Assembly (NCBI GenBank): GCA_947484295.1
Contig: CANKOW010000003.1
Location: 1 to 49,385 of the forward strand
DNA length: 49,385 nt
Direction of reading: 5' to 3'
DNA from: Alcaligenaceae bacterium
GTDB lineage: Bacteria > Pseudomonadota > Gammaproteobacteria > Burkholderiales > Burkholderiaceae_B
The stretch's first letter is position 1; each line of letters starts with the position of its first letter. Under the pieces are notes generated by a model that ran no database searches, was not told the DNA's origin, and worked only from the letters and a program-made list of their open reading frames with translations. Shown in pieces: positions 8,705 through 17,517 of the stretch. Position numbers and translations under genes: made by a program.

Positions 8705-9607
8705 ATGCGAAATCTCAATGCTTTGCTGGTTTTTGCCAAGGTCGCTGAAACGCGCAGCTTTACCGTTGCAGCGCAGCGTTTAGGGCTCACCGCTTCGGCC
8801 ATCAGCAAGTCAGTTGCGAGACTTGAGCAAGAACTTGGCGTCAAGCTGCTACAGCGCTCGACCCGTTTAGTCAGTTTGACCGATGAAGGCTCAAGCTTTT
8901 ACGAACGCTGCCGTAACATCTTGGCCGAACTCGACGACGCGGAAAGCGCCGTCACCATGAGCAACGCCACACCAAAAGGGCGGCTACGTATTCAAATGCC
9001 AGTCGGCTTTGGTCGACGCGTGATCGCACCAAAACTTTGGGCGTTCACGCAGCAGCATCCAGAGTTGGTGGTCGATGTTGAGCTAAGCGATCGCGTGGTT
9101 GATCTCGCCTACGAAGGCATCGATGCCGCGATCCAGATTGGACCGGTGAGCGACTCGCGTGTGGTGGCGCGCAGGCTTTGTCGCTTAAGCTTCGCCGCCT
9201 GCGCCTCGCCAGAGTATTTAGCCAAACACGGCGAACCCACAACCCCCGAAGAGCTTCAAACGCATCAATGTCTAGCGTACTTGCTGCCCATGACGGGGGG
9301 GCATCGCGAATGGCAATTTGCCAAAGATGGGCAGAATTTTTCTAAGTCGTTCTCGGGCGCTTTAAACATCAATAACGCAGAATCTTTGCTTGAGGCTGTG
9401 GTTGCTGGCGCCGGAATCACTATGATCAGCAACTTCATTGCGGCCGACGCGTTAAAAAGTGGAAAACTTAAGACTATCTTGCCGGATTACGTCGTCGAAG
9501 GGCCAGAGGTGTTCGTAGTGTATTTGCCACGAAGCAATCTTTCGGCGAAAGTAAAGGCCTTTGTTGAATTTTTAACCCTGACTGTCGAGGGAATCGAACG
9601 TGCTTAG
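8705..9607 (+). CDS. LysR-family transcriptional regulator
   Basis: This 300-residue LysR-type regulator has an N-terminal winged helix-turn-helix (residues about 1-60, with TRSFTVAAQRLGLTASAISK and the LEQELGVKLLQRSTR wing), followed by a periplasmic-binding-protein-like effector domain. An AGGG ribosome site precedes the ATG. It is divergently transcribed from the OYE/FAD, MBL, Bug and MmgE/PrpD block. The 166-bp shared region at 8539-8704 should carry the operator, though I could not pick out a convincing T-N11-A box. By the usual LysR logic it would activate the divergent block in response to a pathway metabolite; this is inference. Confidence 0.92.
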   Translation: MRNLNALLVFAKVAETRSFTVAAQRLGLTASAISKSVARLEQELGVKLLQRSTRLVSLTDEGSSFYERCRNILAELDDAESAVTMSNATPKGRLRIQMPVGFGRRVIAPKLWAFTQQHPELVVDVELSDRVVDLAYEGIDAAIQIGPVSDSRVVARRLCRLSFAACASPEYLAKHGEPTTPEELQTHQCLAYLLPMTGGHREWQFAKDGQNFSKSFSGALNINNAESLLEAVVAGAGITMISNFIAADALKSGKLKTILPDYVVEGPEVFVVYLPRSNLSAKVKAFVEFLTLTVEGIERA

Positions 9608-9709
9608 GGCGAACCTGGCCTCAACGCCAAACCCAACCTCGCCACCTGATATTTTCTGTACTCTCCGTTTCTTGACCTCTGTTTTTTTACACACTTACAA
9701 AAACTTATC

Positions 9710-10423
9710 ATGACAACCCCTAAAACCACACTCAAACTCATGTCATCGATGGCGTTACGTAGCGTTCTTAACGAAGTCATCCCTGATTTTGAAAAACAAG
9801 CGGGTATCGCCGTTGAAATCAAATATGGTGCCACTGCAAAACTAAGCGAGCGTATTCGTGGCGGCGCCCGCGGCGATCTCGTGATCGCCGTCGCAGGTTC
9901 AATCAACGAACTCGAAGCCGAAGGCATTTTGCAACAGGGCGCGCGAGTCGATCTCGTCACCTCGGAAGTCGCCATGGCTGTCAAGCTTGGTGCACCCGTA
10001 CCAGATATTTCGACCCAAGAGGCGTTTATTGCAACCCTGCGCGCGTCGCGTTCATTCGTATTTTCTAAACAAGGGGCAAGCGGGATGTACTTCGCAAGCC
10101 TGCTCAAACGTCTTGGGTTAGATGAAGAACTTCGGCCTAAAGCAACTGTCTTGGCTGAAGGCCTCACGGGCGAACTTGTAGCCCGCGGTGAGATTGAACT
10201 CGCGGTACAGCAAATGAGTGAGCTGATGCAGGTGTCTGGAATCAATATCTTTGCCAAACTCCCTCCTGCCGTCCAACAATCGACCACATTTTCAATTGGC
10301 GTATTTAAAGACCCAACCAAGCCTGAAGTGATCAGCGCCTTCAACGCGTTTATGCGCACGCCGGTGGTCGCAGCGGTATACAAGCGTCAAGGTTTAGACC
10401 CAATCACTCCAGTCAAGGGTTAG
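9710..10423 (+). CDS. ModA-like periplasmic-binding-fold protein without signal peptide
   Basis: The 237-residue protein matches the molybdate-binding ModA/type 2 periplasmic-binding fold. It has LMSSMALRSVLNEVIPDFEK, the GATAKLSERI loop, RGDLVIAVAGSINELEAEG and a final AFNAFMRTPVVAAVYKRQGLDP, the usual ModA-like ending. ModA proteins are normally secreted, but here the N-terminus is MTTPKTTLKLMSS with no signal peptide or lipobox, and no permease or ATPase follows. It may be a cytoplasmic sensor or binding protein for the amidase pathway downstream, or it may bind a small organic anion rather than molybdate. No upstream in-frame signal sequence was seen. It is co-directional with the amidase 62 bp downstream. 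Confidence 0.75.
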   Translation: MTTPKTTLKLMSSMALRSVLNEVIPDFEKQAGIAVEIKYGATAKLSERIRGGARGDLVIAVAGSINELEAEGILQQGARVDLVTSEVAMAVKLGAPVPDISTQEAFIATLRASRSFVFSKQGASGMYFASLLKRLGLDEELRPKATVLAEGLTGELVARGEIELAVQQMSELMQVSGINIFAKLPPAVQQSTTFSIGVFKDPTKPEVISAFNAFMRTPVVAAVYKRQGLDPITPVKG

Positions 10424-10484
10424 GACCACTCAAACACGTCTAGGTTTAGATCCATTCACGCGTTAATCTTTAAGAGACCCTCTC

Positions 10485-12110
10485 ATGACCAATGCCCTGC
10501 ATGACCTAACTTTGGCACAAGCCGCAGAGCTTCTGCGCACGCGCAAACTCTCGCCACTTGATTACGTGAATCATCAAATCGCGCGTATTGAGGCGTATGA
10601 CGTTCAACTGAGTGCGTTTATTACACCGACCTTCGACTTGGCACGCCAACAAGCCAAGGCGGCTGAGGCTCAGATCATGGCGGGCGACTATCGCGGACCC
10701 ATGCATGGCGTGCCCTTTGGGGCAAAAGACATCTACGAAACCGCAGACATTCTGACGACCGGCGGGTCACGTACAGCGCAGCACTATGTGCCTACCAAAG
10801 ATGCCGCGGTCGTATCTAAGCTCTATGGCGCTGGAGCTGTACTGATGGGCAAACTCAATACACACGAATTTGCACACGGCGGGCCCTCACTTGATTTACC
10901 TTGGCCGCCAGTGCGCAACCCTTGGGGGCTCGATCGATTCAGTGGCGGCTCATCTAGCGGATCGGGGGCTGCAGTCGCCGCGGGGTTCGTGCCTGCAGCC
11001 TTAGGCACCGACACAGGGGGTTCGATTCGTGGACCAGCCTCACTGTGTGGCATCGCAGGCTTTATGCCTAGCTCAGGGCTAGTGAGTCGCACGGGCGTCA
11101 TGCCTAACTCTTTTACGTTCGATCACTGTGGTCCCATGGCCTGGACGGTTGAAGACTGTGCACTGATGTTGCAAGCAATAGCCGGACACGACCCGAAAGA
11201 CGGCAACAGCTTCGCTCAACCCATCCAAGATTACAAATCTCAGTTGGGCGGTGGCGTCAAAGGGCTGCGTATCGGAGTGCTGCGCCACTGGTGGGAAGAA
11301 GAAAACCCAGCCAATCCTGAACATCTCCAAGCACTTGAACGGGCCATCGATATCTTCAAACAACTAGGTGCCCACGTGGCAGACTGCCGCGTGCGTTCGA
11401 TGCAAGACTATATGGATGTCAAGGTGGTCATCGCTGAAACAGAAATCTTTGCGGTGCATCAGCCCAATCTCATCAGTCGTCCAGGTGACTTTGGGCACGA
11501 TTTCTTGAGTCGCATCCTACCCGCCTCGCTATTTCAATCCGTTGATTACTTGGCAGCGACACGCGAGCATCGGCGGATGATCAACGAGATGCAACCCATT
11601 TATGAAAAGTTTGATTTGCTCTTGATGCCCACCTTCGGCCCAGCCAGCCCAATCACAGCGCATCGCCCCATCACATTTTGGCAACGCGGCAATTCACAAG
11701 TGCTAGCCAATGTCTCAGGGGGCCCTGCGCTGGCTGTGTGTTGCGGCTTTAACACGGCCGGCCTACCCATGGGATTGCAGCTTGTCGGTGCGCCGCAGGC
11801 CGATGCCTTAGTGTTACGCGCCGGCCACACCTATGAATTGGCAGCCGGCTTACGCGCAAAACGCCCAGTACTCGTTGCGGGTAACCAGGCGCCGGTACTT
11901 GCGCCGCAACACTTAACACCTGACACCTCGGGCTGCGATGCTGCCACGCGCGAGCTTGCCCTGCGCATGGCAAAAAATGCTGGGCTTAAGTTAAACGAAG
12001 CCCAAACCGAAATCTTGCTTGAAGCCGCGCCGTATGCCTTCGCGATGACTCAACGGCTGCGAAAAAATCGCAACTGGTTCGAAGAGCCCGCTAATGTTTT
12101 TAGAACCTAA
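10485..12110 (+). CDS. Amidase-signature family hydrolase with C-terminal AtzG-like (DUF4089-type) tail
   Basis: This 541-residue amidase-signature enzyme has a complete Ser-cisSer-Lys triad: Lys81 in GAKDIYE, Ser156 in GGSSSGSGAA and Ser180 in TDTGGSIRG. The spacing is canonical for the family, which hydrolyses amides or ureido compounds. Beyond the normal C-terminus (LQLVGAPQADALVLRAGHTYE) is an extra segment of about 65 residues ending EEPANVFRT. It resembles the small AtzG/DUF4089 subunit that partners the AtzE amidase, here apparently fused. That assignment is made by eye from the helical pattern and the EPAxVF ending. The neighbours (a ModA-like protein and two C3-C4 acid enzymes) suggest an amide-derived organic acid. 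The substrate is unknown. Confidence 0.87.
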   Translation: MTNALHDLTLAQAAELLRTRKLSPLDYVNHQIARIEAYDVQLSAFITPTFDLARQQAKAAEAQIMAGDYRGPMHGVPFGAKDIYETADILTTGGSRTAQHYVPTKDAAVVSKLYGAGAVLMGKLNTHEFAHGGPSLDLPWPPVRNPWGLDRFSGGSSSGSGAAVAAGFVPAALGTDTGGSIRGPASLCGIAGFMPSSGLVSRTGVMPNSFTFDHCGPMAWTVEDCALMLQAIAGHDPKDGNSFAQPIQDYKSQLGGGVKGLRIGVLRHWWEEENPANPEHLQALERAIDIFKQLGAHVADCRVRSMQDYMDVKVVIAETEIFAVHQPNLISRPGDFGHDFLSRILPASLFQSVDYLAATREHRRMINEMQPIYEKFDLLLMPTFGPASPITAHRPITFWQRGNSQVLANVSGGPALAVCCGFNTAGLPMGLQLVGAPQADALVLRAGHTYELAAGLRAKRPVLVAGNQAPVLAPQHLTPDTSGCDAATRELALRMAKNAGLKLNEAQTEILLEAAPYAFAMTQRLRKNRNWFEEPANVFRT

Positions 12111-12198
12111 GCCACTAAAACCCGAATCGAGTTCGCCTCTTTAAGCAATATTTTTGATCTCAAATTTTGATCCACTTAAAAACTCACGAGACCCCTTC

Positions 12199-13068
12199 AT
12201 GATCAATCTTAAAAGCCGCCTCCTACAACCTGAAATTTTATTAGCACCAGGTGTGTACGACGCCTTGTCGGCCTTGATGGCAGAGCAAGCAGGGTTTGAG
12301 GCTGTTTACATTTCTGGTGCCTCGGTGGCCTACACAACGCTCGGGCGTTCTGACGTTGGGCTCACGACGTTTACCGAGGTCAATGAAAAAATCGTACAGA
12401 TGCGTGATCGCATCAGCCTCCCCATCATCGTAGATGCTGACACAGGCTTTGGTAACGCGTTAAATACCGAACGCACTGTGCGTGGCTTTGAACGTAATGG
12501 CGCCAATATCATTCAGCTTGAGGATCAAAGTTTTCCGAAGCGCTGCGGCCATCTTGAGGGCAAAACGGTGGTGTCCACCGCTGAAATGGTTGGCAAGATC
12601 AAAGCGGCCGTTAACTCGCGTCACAGCACTGACACCTTGATCATGGCGCGTACCGATGCCGTCGCCGTTGAGGGGTTTGAGCCAGCGCTCGAGCGTGCTG
12701 AACATTACCTTGCGGCCGGTGCCGATATTTTATTTATCGAAGCTGTACGAAGCGACGAACAGATGCGACTCGTCAACGAACGTTTTAAAGGTCGTGCGCC
12801 GTTGCTAGCAAATATGGTCGAAGGTGGAAAAACACCCGTTAAATCGACAGCCGTGTTGCAAGAACTTGGCTACTCAATCGCAATCTTCCCGGGCGGCACA
12901 GTACGTTCAGTGGCAATGACGTTGCAGGCGTACTTTGCAGAATTGAAAGCCACAGGCAGTACAGACGGCTTTCGTGACAAGATGTTTAACTTTGACGGCT
13001 TAAATAATTTGATCGGCACGCCTGAATTACTGGCGCGCGGCAAGCGTTATGAAAGTGGTGATGAATAA
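12199..13068 (+). CDS. Isocitrate lyase/PEP mutase superfamily enzyme
   Basis: This 289-residue enzyme of the isocitrate lyase/phosphoenolpyruvate mutase superfamily has the metal-binding DADTGFG at residues 79-85, the LEDQ glutamate near 108 and the mobile catalytic loop KRCGH at 114-118. The loop cysteine is typical of lyase members such as methylisocitrate lyase or oxaloacetate decarboxylase-type proteins. These enzymes cleave or form C-C bonds next to a 2-oxoacid. The ATG at 12199 is chosen because the family starts just before such a helix; a longer in-frame start at 12154 adds an unrelated AT-rich-coded stretch. It lies between the amidase and the tartrate/malate dehydrogenase gene, so a C3-C4 oxoacid intermediate is plausible. 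Confidence 0.85.
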   Translation: MINLKSRLLQPEILLAPGVYDALSALMAEQAGFEAVYISGASVAYTTLGRSDVGLTTFTEVNEKIVQMRDRISLPIIVDADTGFGNALNTERTVRGFERNGANIIQLEDQSFPKRCGHLEGKTVVSTAEMVGKIKAAVNSRHSTDTLIMARTDAVAVEGFEPALERAEHYLAAGADILFIEAVRSDEQMRLVNERFKGRAPLLANMVEGGKTPVKSTAVLQELGYSIAIFPGGTVRSVAMTLQAYFAELKATGSTDGFRDKMFNFDGLNNLIGTPELLARGKRYESGDE

Positions 13069-13121
13069 CAATCGCTCGACCAAACTTAAAAACTAATTTT
13101 GAATATTGATTGGAAACTCGC

Positions 13122-14186
13122 ATGAAAACGTATCGCATCGCCACGATTCCCGGTGACGGCATTGGTAAAGAAGTGGTCCCCGAAGGGCAAAAAGTACTTG
13201 AAGCACTTGCACGTCAAAATCCTGCACTGAAATTCGAGTTCGAAAATTTTGATTGGGGTGGCGACTACTACCGCAAACACGGCATGATGATGCCAGAAGA
13301 TGGCCTCGATCCTTTACGCAATAAAGATGCGATTTTGTTTGGCTCGGCAGGCGATCCACATATCCCTGATCACATCACTCTGTGGGGCTTGCGTCTAAAA
13401 ATTTGCCAAGGCTTTGATCAGTACGCAAACGTACGCCCTACCCGAATTTTGCCCGGCATTGATGCACCGCTTAAACGGTGCACGCCAGCCCAACTCGATT
13501 GGGTGATTGTGCGCGAAAACTCAGAAGGCGAATACTCTGGTGTAGGTGGTCGCGCGCATCAAGGTCACCCGATTGAAGTCGCAACCGATGTCAGCATGAT
13601 GACGCGTGCCGGTGTCGAGCGCATCATGCGCTACGCTTTCAAATTGGCGCAATCACGCCCGCGCAAGTTACTGACCGTTGTCACGAAATCAAACGCACAA
13701 CGCCACGCCATGGTGATGTGGGATGAGATTGCGGTACAGATTTCTAAAGAATTCCCGGATGTGACTTGGGATAAAGAATTAGTCGATGCCGCGACAGCGC
13801 GTATGGTCAACCGCCCAGCCACGCTCGATACCCTCGTTGCCACGAATCTGCACGCCGATATTTTGAGCGACTTAGCCGCCGCCTTAGCCGGCAGTCTTGG
13901 GATTGCTCCAACCGGCAACATCGACCCAGAGCGACGCTATCCTTCGATGTTTGAGCCCATCCACGGCTCGGCTTTTGACATCATGGGCAAAGGCCTCGCA
14001 AACCCCATTGGCACCTTTTGGTCAGTGGTGATGCTGCTCGGGCATTTGGGTGAACAAGCCGCAGCCGATCGGTTAATGGCTGCGATCGAGGCGGTCACTG
14101 CTAACCCAAGACTACACACGCGTGATTTAGGCGGGTTAGCCACCACCGCACAAGTGACCGCGGCGGTTTGCGAAAAAATCGCCTAA
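13122..14186 (+). CDS. Tartrate dehydrogenase / D-malate dehydrogenase-like beta-decarboxylating enzyme
   Basis: The 354-residue protein belongs to the isocitrate/isopropylmalate dehydrogenase family. It has YRIATIPGDGIGKEVVPEG at the N-terminus, the substrate arginines in RLKICQGFDQYANVRPTR, VIVRENSEGEYSGVGG, TKSNAQRHAM and the metal aspartates in LHADILSDLAAALAGSLG. The FDWGGDYYRKHG and GFDQYANVRP segments point to the TtuC/DmlA branch. That branch oxidises tartrate or D-malate with NAD, manganese and often decarboxylation, and differs from LeuB. The ATG at 13122 gives the family N-terminus; an in-frame start 12 bases earlier is less likely. The nearby TRAP transporter could supply its C4-dicarboxylate substrate. 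Confidence 0.87.
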   Translation: MKTYRIATIPGDGIGKEVVPEGQKVLEALARQNPALKFEFENFDWGGDYYRKHGMMMPEDGLDPLRNKDAILFGSAGDPHIPDHITLWGLRLKICQGFDQYANVRPTRILPGIDAPLKRCTPAQLDWVIVRENSEGEYSGVGGRAHQGHPIEVATDVSMMTRAGVERIMRYAFKLAQSRPRKLLTVVTKSNAQRHAMVMWDEIAVQISKEFPDVTWDKELVDAATARMVNRPATLDTLVATNLHADILSDLAAALAGSLGIAPTGNIDPERRYPSMFEPIHGSAFDIMGKGLANPIGTFWSVVMLLGHLGEQAAADRLMAAIEAVTANPRLHTRDLGGLATTAQVTAAVCEKIA

Positions 14187-14288
14187 GCCGCAACCGGTGA
14201 GCTCGGGCCTAACAGTGTGTCCACCTCAATGCTAGGGGCCTATCGATATGACGAACGGCAACTCAATTTAGCTTGGCATCGGATCACC

Positions 14289-15599
14289 CTATTTCGCCTT
14301 ACCCATGACATAGTCTGGCAGCACCGTGACCACCTCTGGGAACACCGTCACGATCACGATACAAATAACCAGACAGATAAAAAACGGAATCGCAGCAAGC
14401 GCAATCGTATTGCTGTCTTTGCCCGTCATATTTTGCAACACGAATAAGTTAAAACCCACCGGTGGCGTGACTTCTGCGATCTCAACCAGCAAGACGATAA
14501 AAATTCCAAACCAGATCAGATCGAAACCCGCCTTTTGAATCATCGGCAACACGACCGCTGCAGTCAGCACGATCATGCTAATGCCATCAAGCGCTGTCCC
14601 TAAAATCAGATACACCACCACCAAACAAGCGATTAGCGCGTAGGGCGAAAGTTGCATGGCATTGACCCACTCAGCGAGCTCGCGCGGCACGCCGGTAAAC
14701 GCCATCGTTTTGGTCAAGAAAGCCGCGCCAGCTAAGATGATCATGATCATGCAACTGGTGCGTGTGGTGCCCATCAGACCTTCCCAGAAGTTTTTCCAGG
14801 TCAGCGACCGACTGTAGGCTGCGATCGCCAACGAGCCAAAGACGCCGTAGGCCGCACACTCGGTTGCTGTGGCGTAACCGGCCACCAACACCCAAACGAT
14901 AAAGATGATCAAGAGCATACAGGGGATTAAATTACCGCTCTTACGCACCTTTTCAAGAAAACTTGACGGGGGATCGGCTGCGGGAACTTTTGACGGATTA
15001 CGAATCGACCACAGAGCGATATAGCCCATAAACAAGGCCATCAAAATCGCAGAAGGAATAAAGCCTGCAAGAAAAATTCGGATAATTGAGGCGTCGGCAG
15101 CGACGGCATACACCACCATCGTGATCGAAGGTGGGATCAGGATCCCTAACGTGCCAGACGTGGCCAAGGCACCCAGCGCCAGCTTTTCGTCGTAGCCGCG
15201 TTTTTTAAGCTCAGGCAAGGCCACTTTTGCGATGGTGGCACAGGTGGCCGCAGAGGAGCCGCTGACTGAACCGAAAATCCCGCAACCCAGCACCGTTGTG
15301 TGCATCAGGCGGCCGGGCACGCGGTTGAGCCACGGTCGCAAGCCTTCAAACATTTCTTCACTTAACTTGGTTCTGAACAGTATCTCGCCCATCCAGATAA
15401 ACAAGGGCAAAGCTGCAAGCTCCCAAGAGGCATTGGTCTCCCAAAACGCTGAGAACAAATTTTTACCTGGCTCTGTATTGACAAAAAAAGCTTGCCCGAC
15501 CCAGCCACAGATCGCCAAGGTCATGGCGATCCAGATTCCGCCAGATAAAAACAACAACATGATGATCAGTAAAAACAGACCTATTCCGAGCGTTTCCAT
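14289..15599 (-). CDS. TRAP transporter large permease (DctM family)
   Basis: This 436-residue, very hydrophobic membrane protein has the roughly 12-13 segments of the DctM/TRAP-M subunit. Visible family blocks include the N-terminal LFLSGGIWIAMTLA, the GCGIFGSVSGSSAATCATIAKVALPELKKRGY stretch near residue 130, and GTALDGISMIVLTAAVVLP and EVTPPVGFNLFVLQ near the C-terminus. It carries the sodium-coupled translocation function in the inner membrane. It follows the small permease and receptor genes in the order P-Q-M on the minus strand. A 167-bp spacer separates it from DctQ; I see no gene in that spacer. Confidence 0.93.
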   Translation of the reverse strand: METLGIGLFLLIIMLLFLSGGIWIAMTLAICGWVGQAFFVNTEPGKNLFSAFWETNASWELAALPLFIWMGEILFRTKLSEEMFEGLRPWLNRVPGRLMHTTVLGCGIFGSVSGSSAATCATIAKVALPELKKRGYDEKLALGALATSGTLGILIPPSITMVVYAVAADASIIRIFLAGFIPSAILMALFMGYIALWSIRNPSKVPAADPPSSFLEKVRKSGNLIPCMLLIIFIVWVLVAGYATATECAAYGVFGSLAIAAYSRSLTWKNFWEGLMGTTRTSCMIMIILAGAAFLTKTMAFTGVPRELAEWVNAMQLSPYALIACLVVVYLILGTALDGISMIVLTAAVVLPMIQKAGFDLIWFGIFIVLLVEIAEVTPPVGFNLFVLQNMTGKDSNTIALAAIPFFICLVICIVIVTVFPEVVTVLPDYVMGKAK

Positions 15600-15766
15600 A
15601 AAGTATCTCTAAAAATTGCAGACCAAGCGTCGGAAAACCTGATAGCCCTGTATCTGAGGGCGCAAAGCTTTATATGTGAGTCGGCACAAAACGCGCATAC
15701 CGCCTTGAGAGCCGAGTACCACGCGCGCGAGACAAAAAGCCACGCGCTAAGCCCGCGACGACCGCG

Positions 15767-16300
15767 TTAGACATCAGCAGAAAAGTCACCCTTCGCATGC
15801 CGCTCTTCAACCGCAACCACATAGGTTGGACGGTTGCCGCGAGCAACAATCACCAACTCGTCGACAACAGCGATAAAAAATAACCAGGCGCCGATCAGAA
15901 AAGACATTTGTGGAATCCACATCGGCATAGGCAGGAGCCCGCCAGCGACATCTTTAAAGACATAGCTTTCGTAGGTAAACAAGGTCGTTGACCAGGCCAA
16001 ATAACCAACCGCAACTGCGGCACAGGCGAGCGACACCAATTCAAAAAGATGGCGCAGCTTTGGAGAGAGTTTTTCGAGCAGCAAGGTGACGCGCACGAAA
16101 TCGCCGTGCTTAAAGGCGTGTGCCATCGCTAAAAATGCTGCGGCGGCACACAACCATGCCACCACGTCGTTGACGGCACCCGTCTTAACACCAAACTCGC
16201 GCAGCACGCTTTGCCCAACCATCAAGGTGCAAATCGCGCATACGCATAGAGCGGCAATGCCGCCCGCCACGAGGTACAGCGTATCAAGAAACTTTCTCAT
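15767..16300 (-). CDS. TRAP transporter small permease (DctQ family)
   Basis: The 177-residue protein has four predicted membrane segments (about residues 10-32, 44-62, 85-107 and 127-150), the layout of DctQ small subunits. The WLCAAAAFLAMAHAFKHGDFVRV stretch is characteristic of DctQ proteins. It partners the DctM protein encoded downstream to form the sodium-driven permease. It lies 31 bp after the receptor gene, so receptor, small permease and large permease form one operon. Confidence 0.88.
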   Translation of the reverse strand: MRKFLDTLYLVAGGIAALCVCAICTLMVGQSVLREFGVKTGAVNDVVAWLCAAAAFLAMAHAFKHGDFVRVTLLLEKLSPKLRHLFELVSLACAAVAVGYLAWSTTLFTYESYVFKDVAGGLLPMPMWIPQMSFLIGAWLFFIAVVDELVIVARGNRPTYVVAVEERHAKGDFSADV

Positions 16301-16341
16301 GGGGCGGCATCACTTTGGTCTAAAGAATCAAAAAAGCAAAA

Positions 16342-17334
16342 TTACTTAGCTGGTACAAGTTTGCGATATTCGGTAATCAAAGTTGTACCTGGGGCGCCAG
16401 CTTTCTTTTCCCAGTCAGTCAACAGCGTGGCACCAATTTTGTTGAATTCAGCTAAAAACGTAGCCGATGGCGCCGTAATGGTCATGCCGTTGTCAGTCAG
16501 GATTTTTTTCAACGAAGCTTCTTTTTCTTCGCTGGTTTTCCAGCCACGCGTCTGGGCTTCAGCTGCAGCTTTCGTGACTGCATCTTGCGTTGCTTTATCT
16601 AGAGCGTTAAAGGCTTTCAAGCTAACAATGACAGCATTTTTTGGAATGAAGGCCTGAAAGTCGTACCAAAACTTCATGCTTTCATACGTTTTTGTATCAA
16701 CGCCCGTCATGCTTGAAGACAAATAGCTCTCTACTACCCCTGTGGCAAGCGCCTGGCTTAGCTCAGCGGCTTGAATCGTTACTGGAACCATATTCATTAA
16801 CTCAGCCAGACGGGCCGTAACAGGCGAATACGATCTCCACTTCAGACCTTTCATCTCTGCAACCGAGTTCACGGGTTTTTTGGTGTAAATCCCCTGCGGA
16901 TTCCAAGGTACCGTAAATAGAATCTTCATGCCTTGAGCTTCTAAATATTTGTCAAGAGCCGGCCGCTGCACCTGGTCAAGACTTTTGGCTTGGGCATAAT
17001 TGCCAACCAAATTAGGCATGCCGTCCATACCGAACAGCGGATTTTCATTTTCAAAGTTGACTAAGAGAATCTCGCCCAACTGTGCCTGACCACCCTGCAC
17101 AGCCCGCTTGATTTCTGGAGCTTTAAACAACGACGCATTGGCGTGCACCACAATTTTGAGCTTGCCTGCAGTAGCAGCATCCACTTGTTTGGCAAAATAT
17201 TCGAGGTTCTCAGTATGAAAGTTGGCCGGCGCATAGGCCGAAGGTAAATCCCATTTGGTTTGGGCCTGAGCCAAACTGGTCAAACCAACACAGGCCAAGG
17301 CGGCGGCCAAGCGAATAAGAGGTAAGCGGGACAT
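16342..17334 (-). CDS. TRAP transporter substrate-binding protein (DctP family)
   Basis: The start is placed at the ATG at 17334, which has an AGGAG site (AGGAGACACC) directly before it and gives a clean signal peptide (MSRLPLIRLAAALACVGLTS ending around LAQAQ). An upstream in-frame start would bury that signal. The mature part is a DctP-type periplasmic receptor of about 330 residues. It includes the conserved carboxylate-binding arginine region LKWRSYSPVTARLAELM near residue 150 and the usual MTGVDTKTYESMKFWYDF segment. It delivers its ligand to the DctQM proteins. By neighbourhood a C4-dicarboxylate or hydroxyacid ligand is plausible. Confidence 0.92.
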   Translation of the reverse strand: MSRLPLIRLAAALACVGLTSLAQAQTKWDLPSAYAPANFHTENLEYFAKQVDAATAGKLKIVVHANASLFKAPEIKRAVQGGQAQLGEILLVNFENENPLFGMDGMPNLVGNYAQAKSLDQVQRPALDKYLEAQGMKILFTVPWNPQGIYTKKPVNSVAEMKGLKWRSYSPVTARLAELMNMVPVTIQAAELSQALATGVVESYLSSSMTGVDTKTYESMKFWYDFQAFIPKNAVIVSLKAFNALDKATQDAVTKAAAEAQTRGWKTSEEKEASLKKILTDNGMTITAPSATFLAEFNKIGATLLTDWEKKAGAPGTTLITEYRKLVPAK

Positions 17335-17517
17335 GGTGTCTCCTGTCGATGGATTAAAGTAAATTGGACAACTCGTGGCACAAAGGACTGTCAACATATT
17401 GAGAGGCACAGAACACACCTACGGCACCGCAGCATCTCGAATGATAACCATAGTAACGAAGAAGTAACATCAGTGGTCAAAAGTCATCAAAAAATCTTAA
17501 AAAAACCTTGGAGAACA

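Noticed and set aside
9604..10383. Long 259-codon open frame on the minus strand
   Set aside because: It lies exactly antisense to the ModA-like gene, has a Ser/Arg/Thr-rich shadow composition and shows no recognisable domain.
17473..17517. GTG-initiated 15-residue extension of the third MBL hydrolase
   Set aside because: It has no ribosome site and no family match. The ATG at 17518 has GGAG at the right distance.
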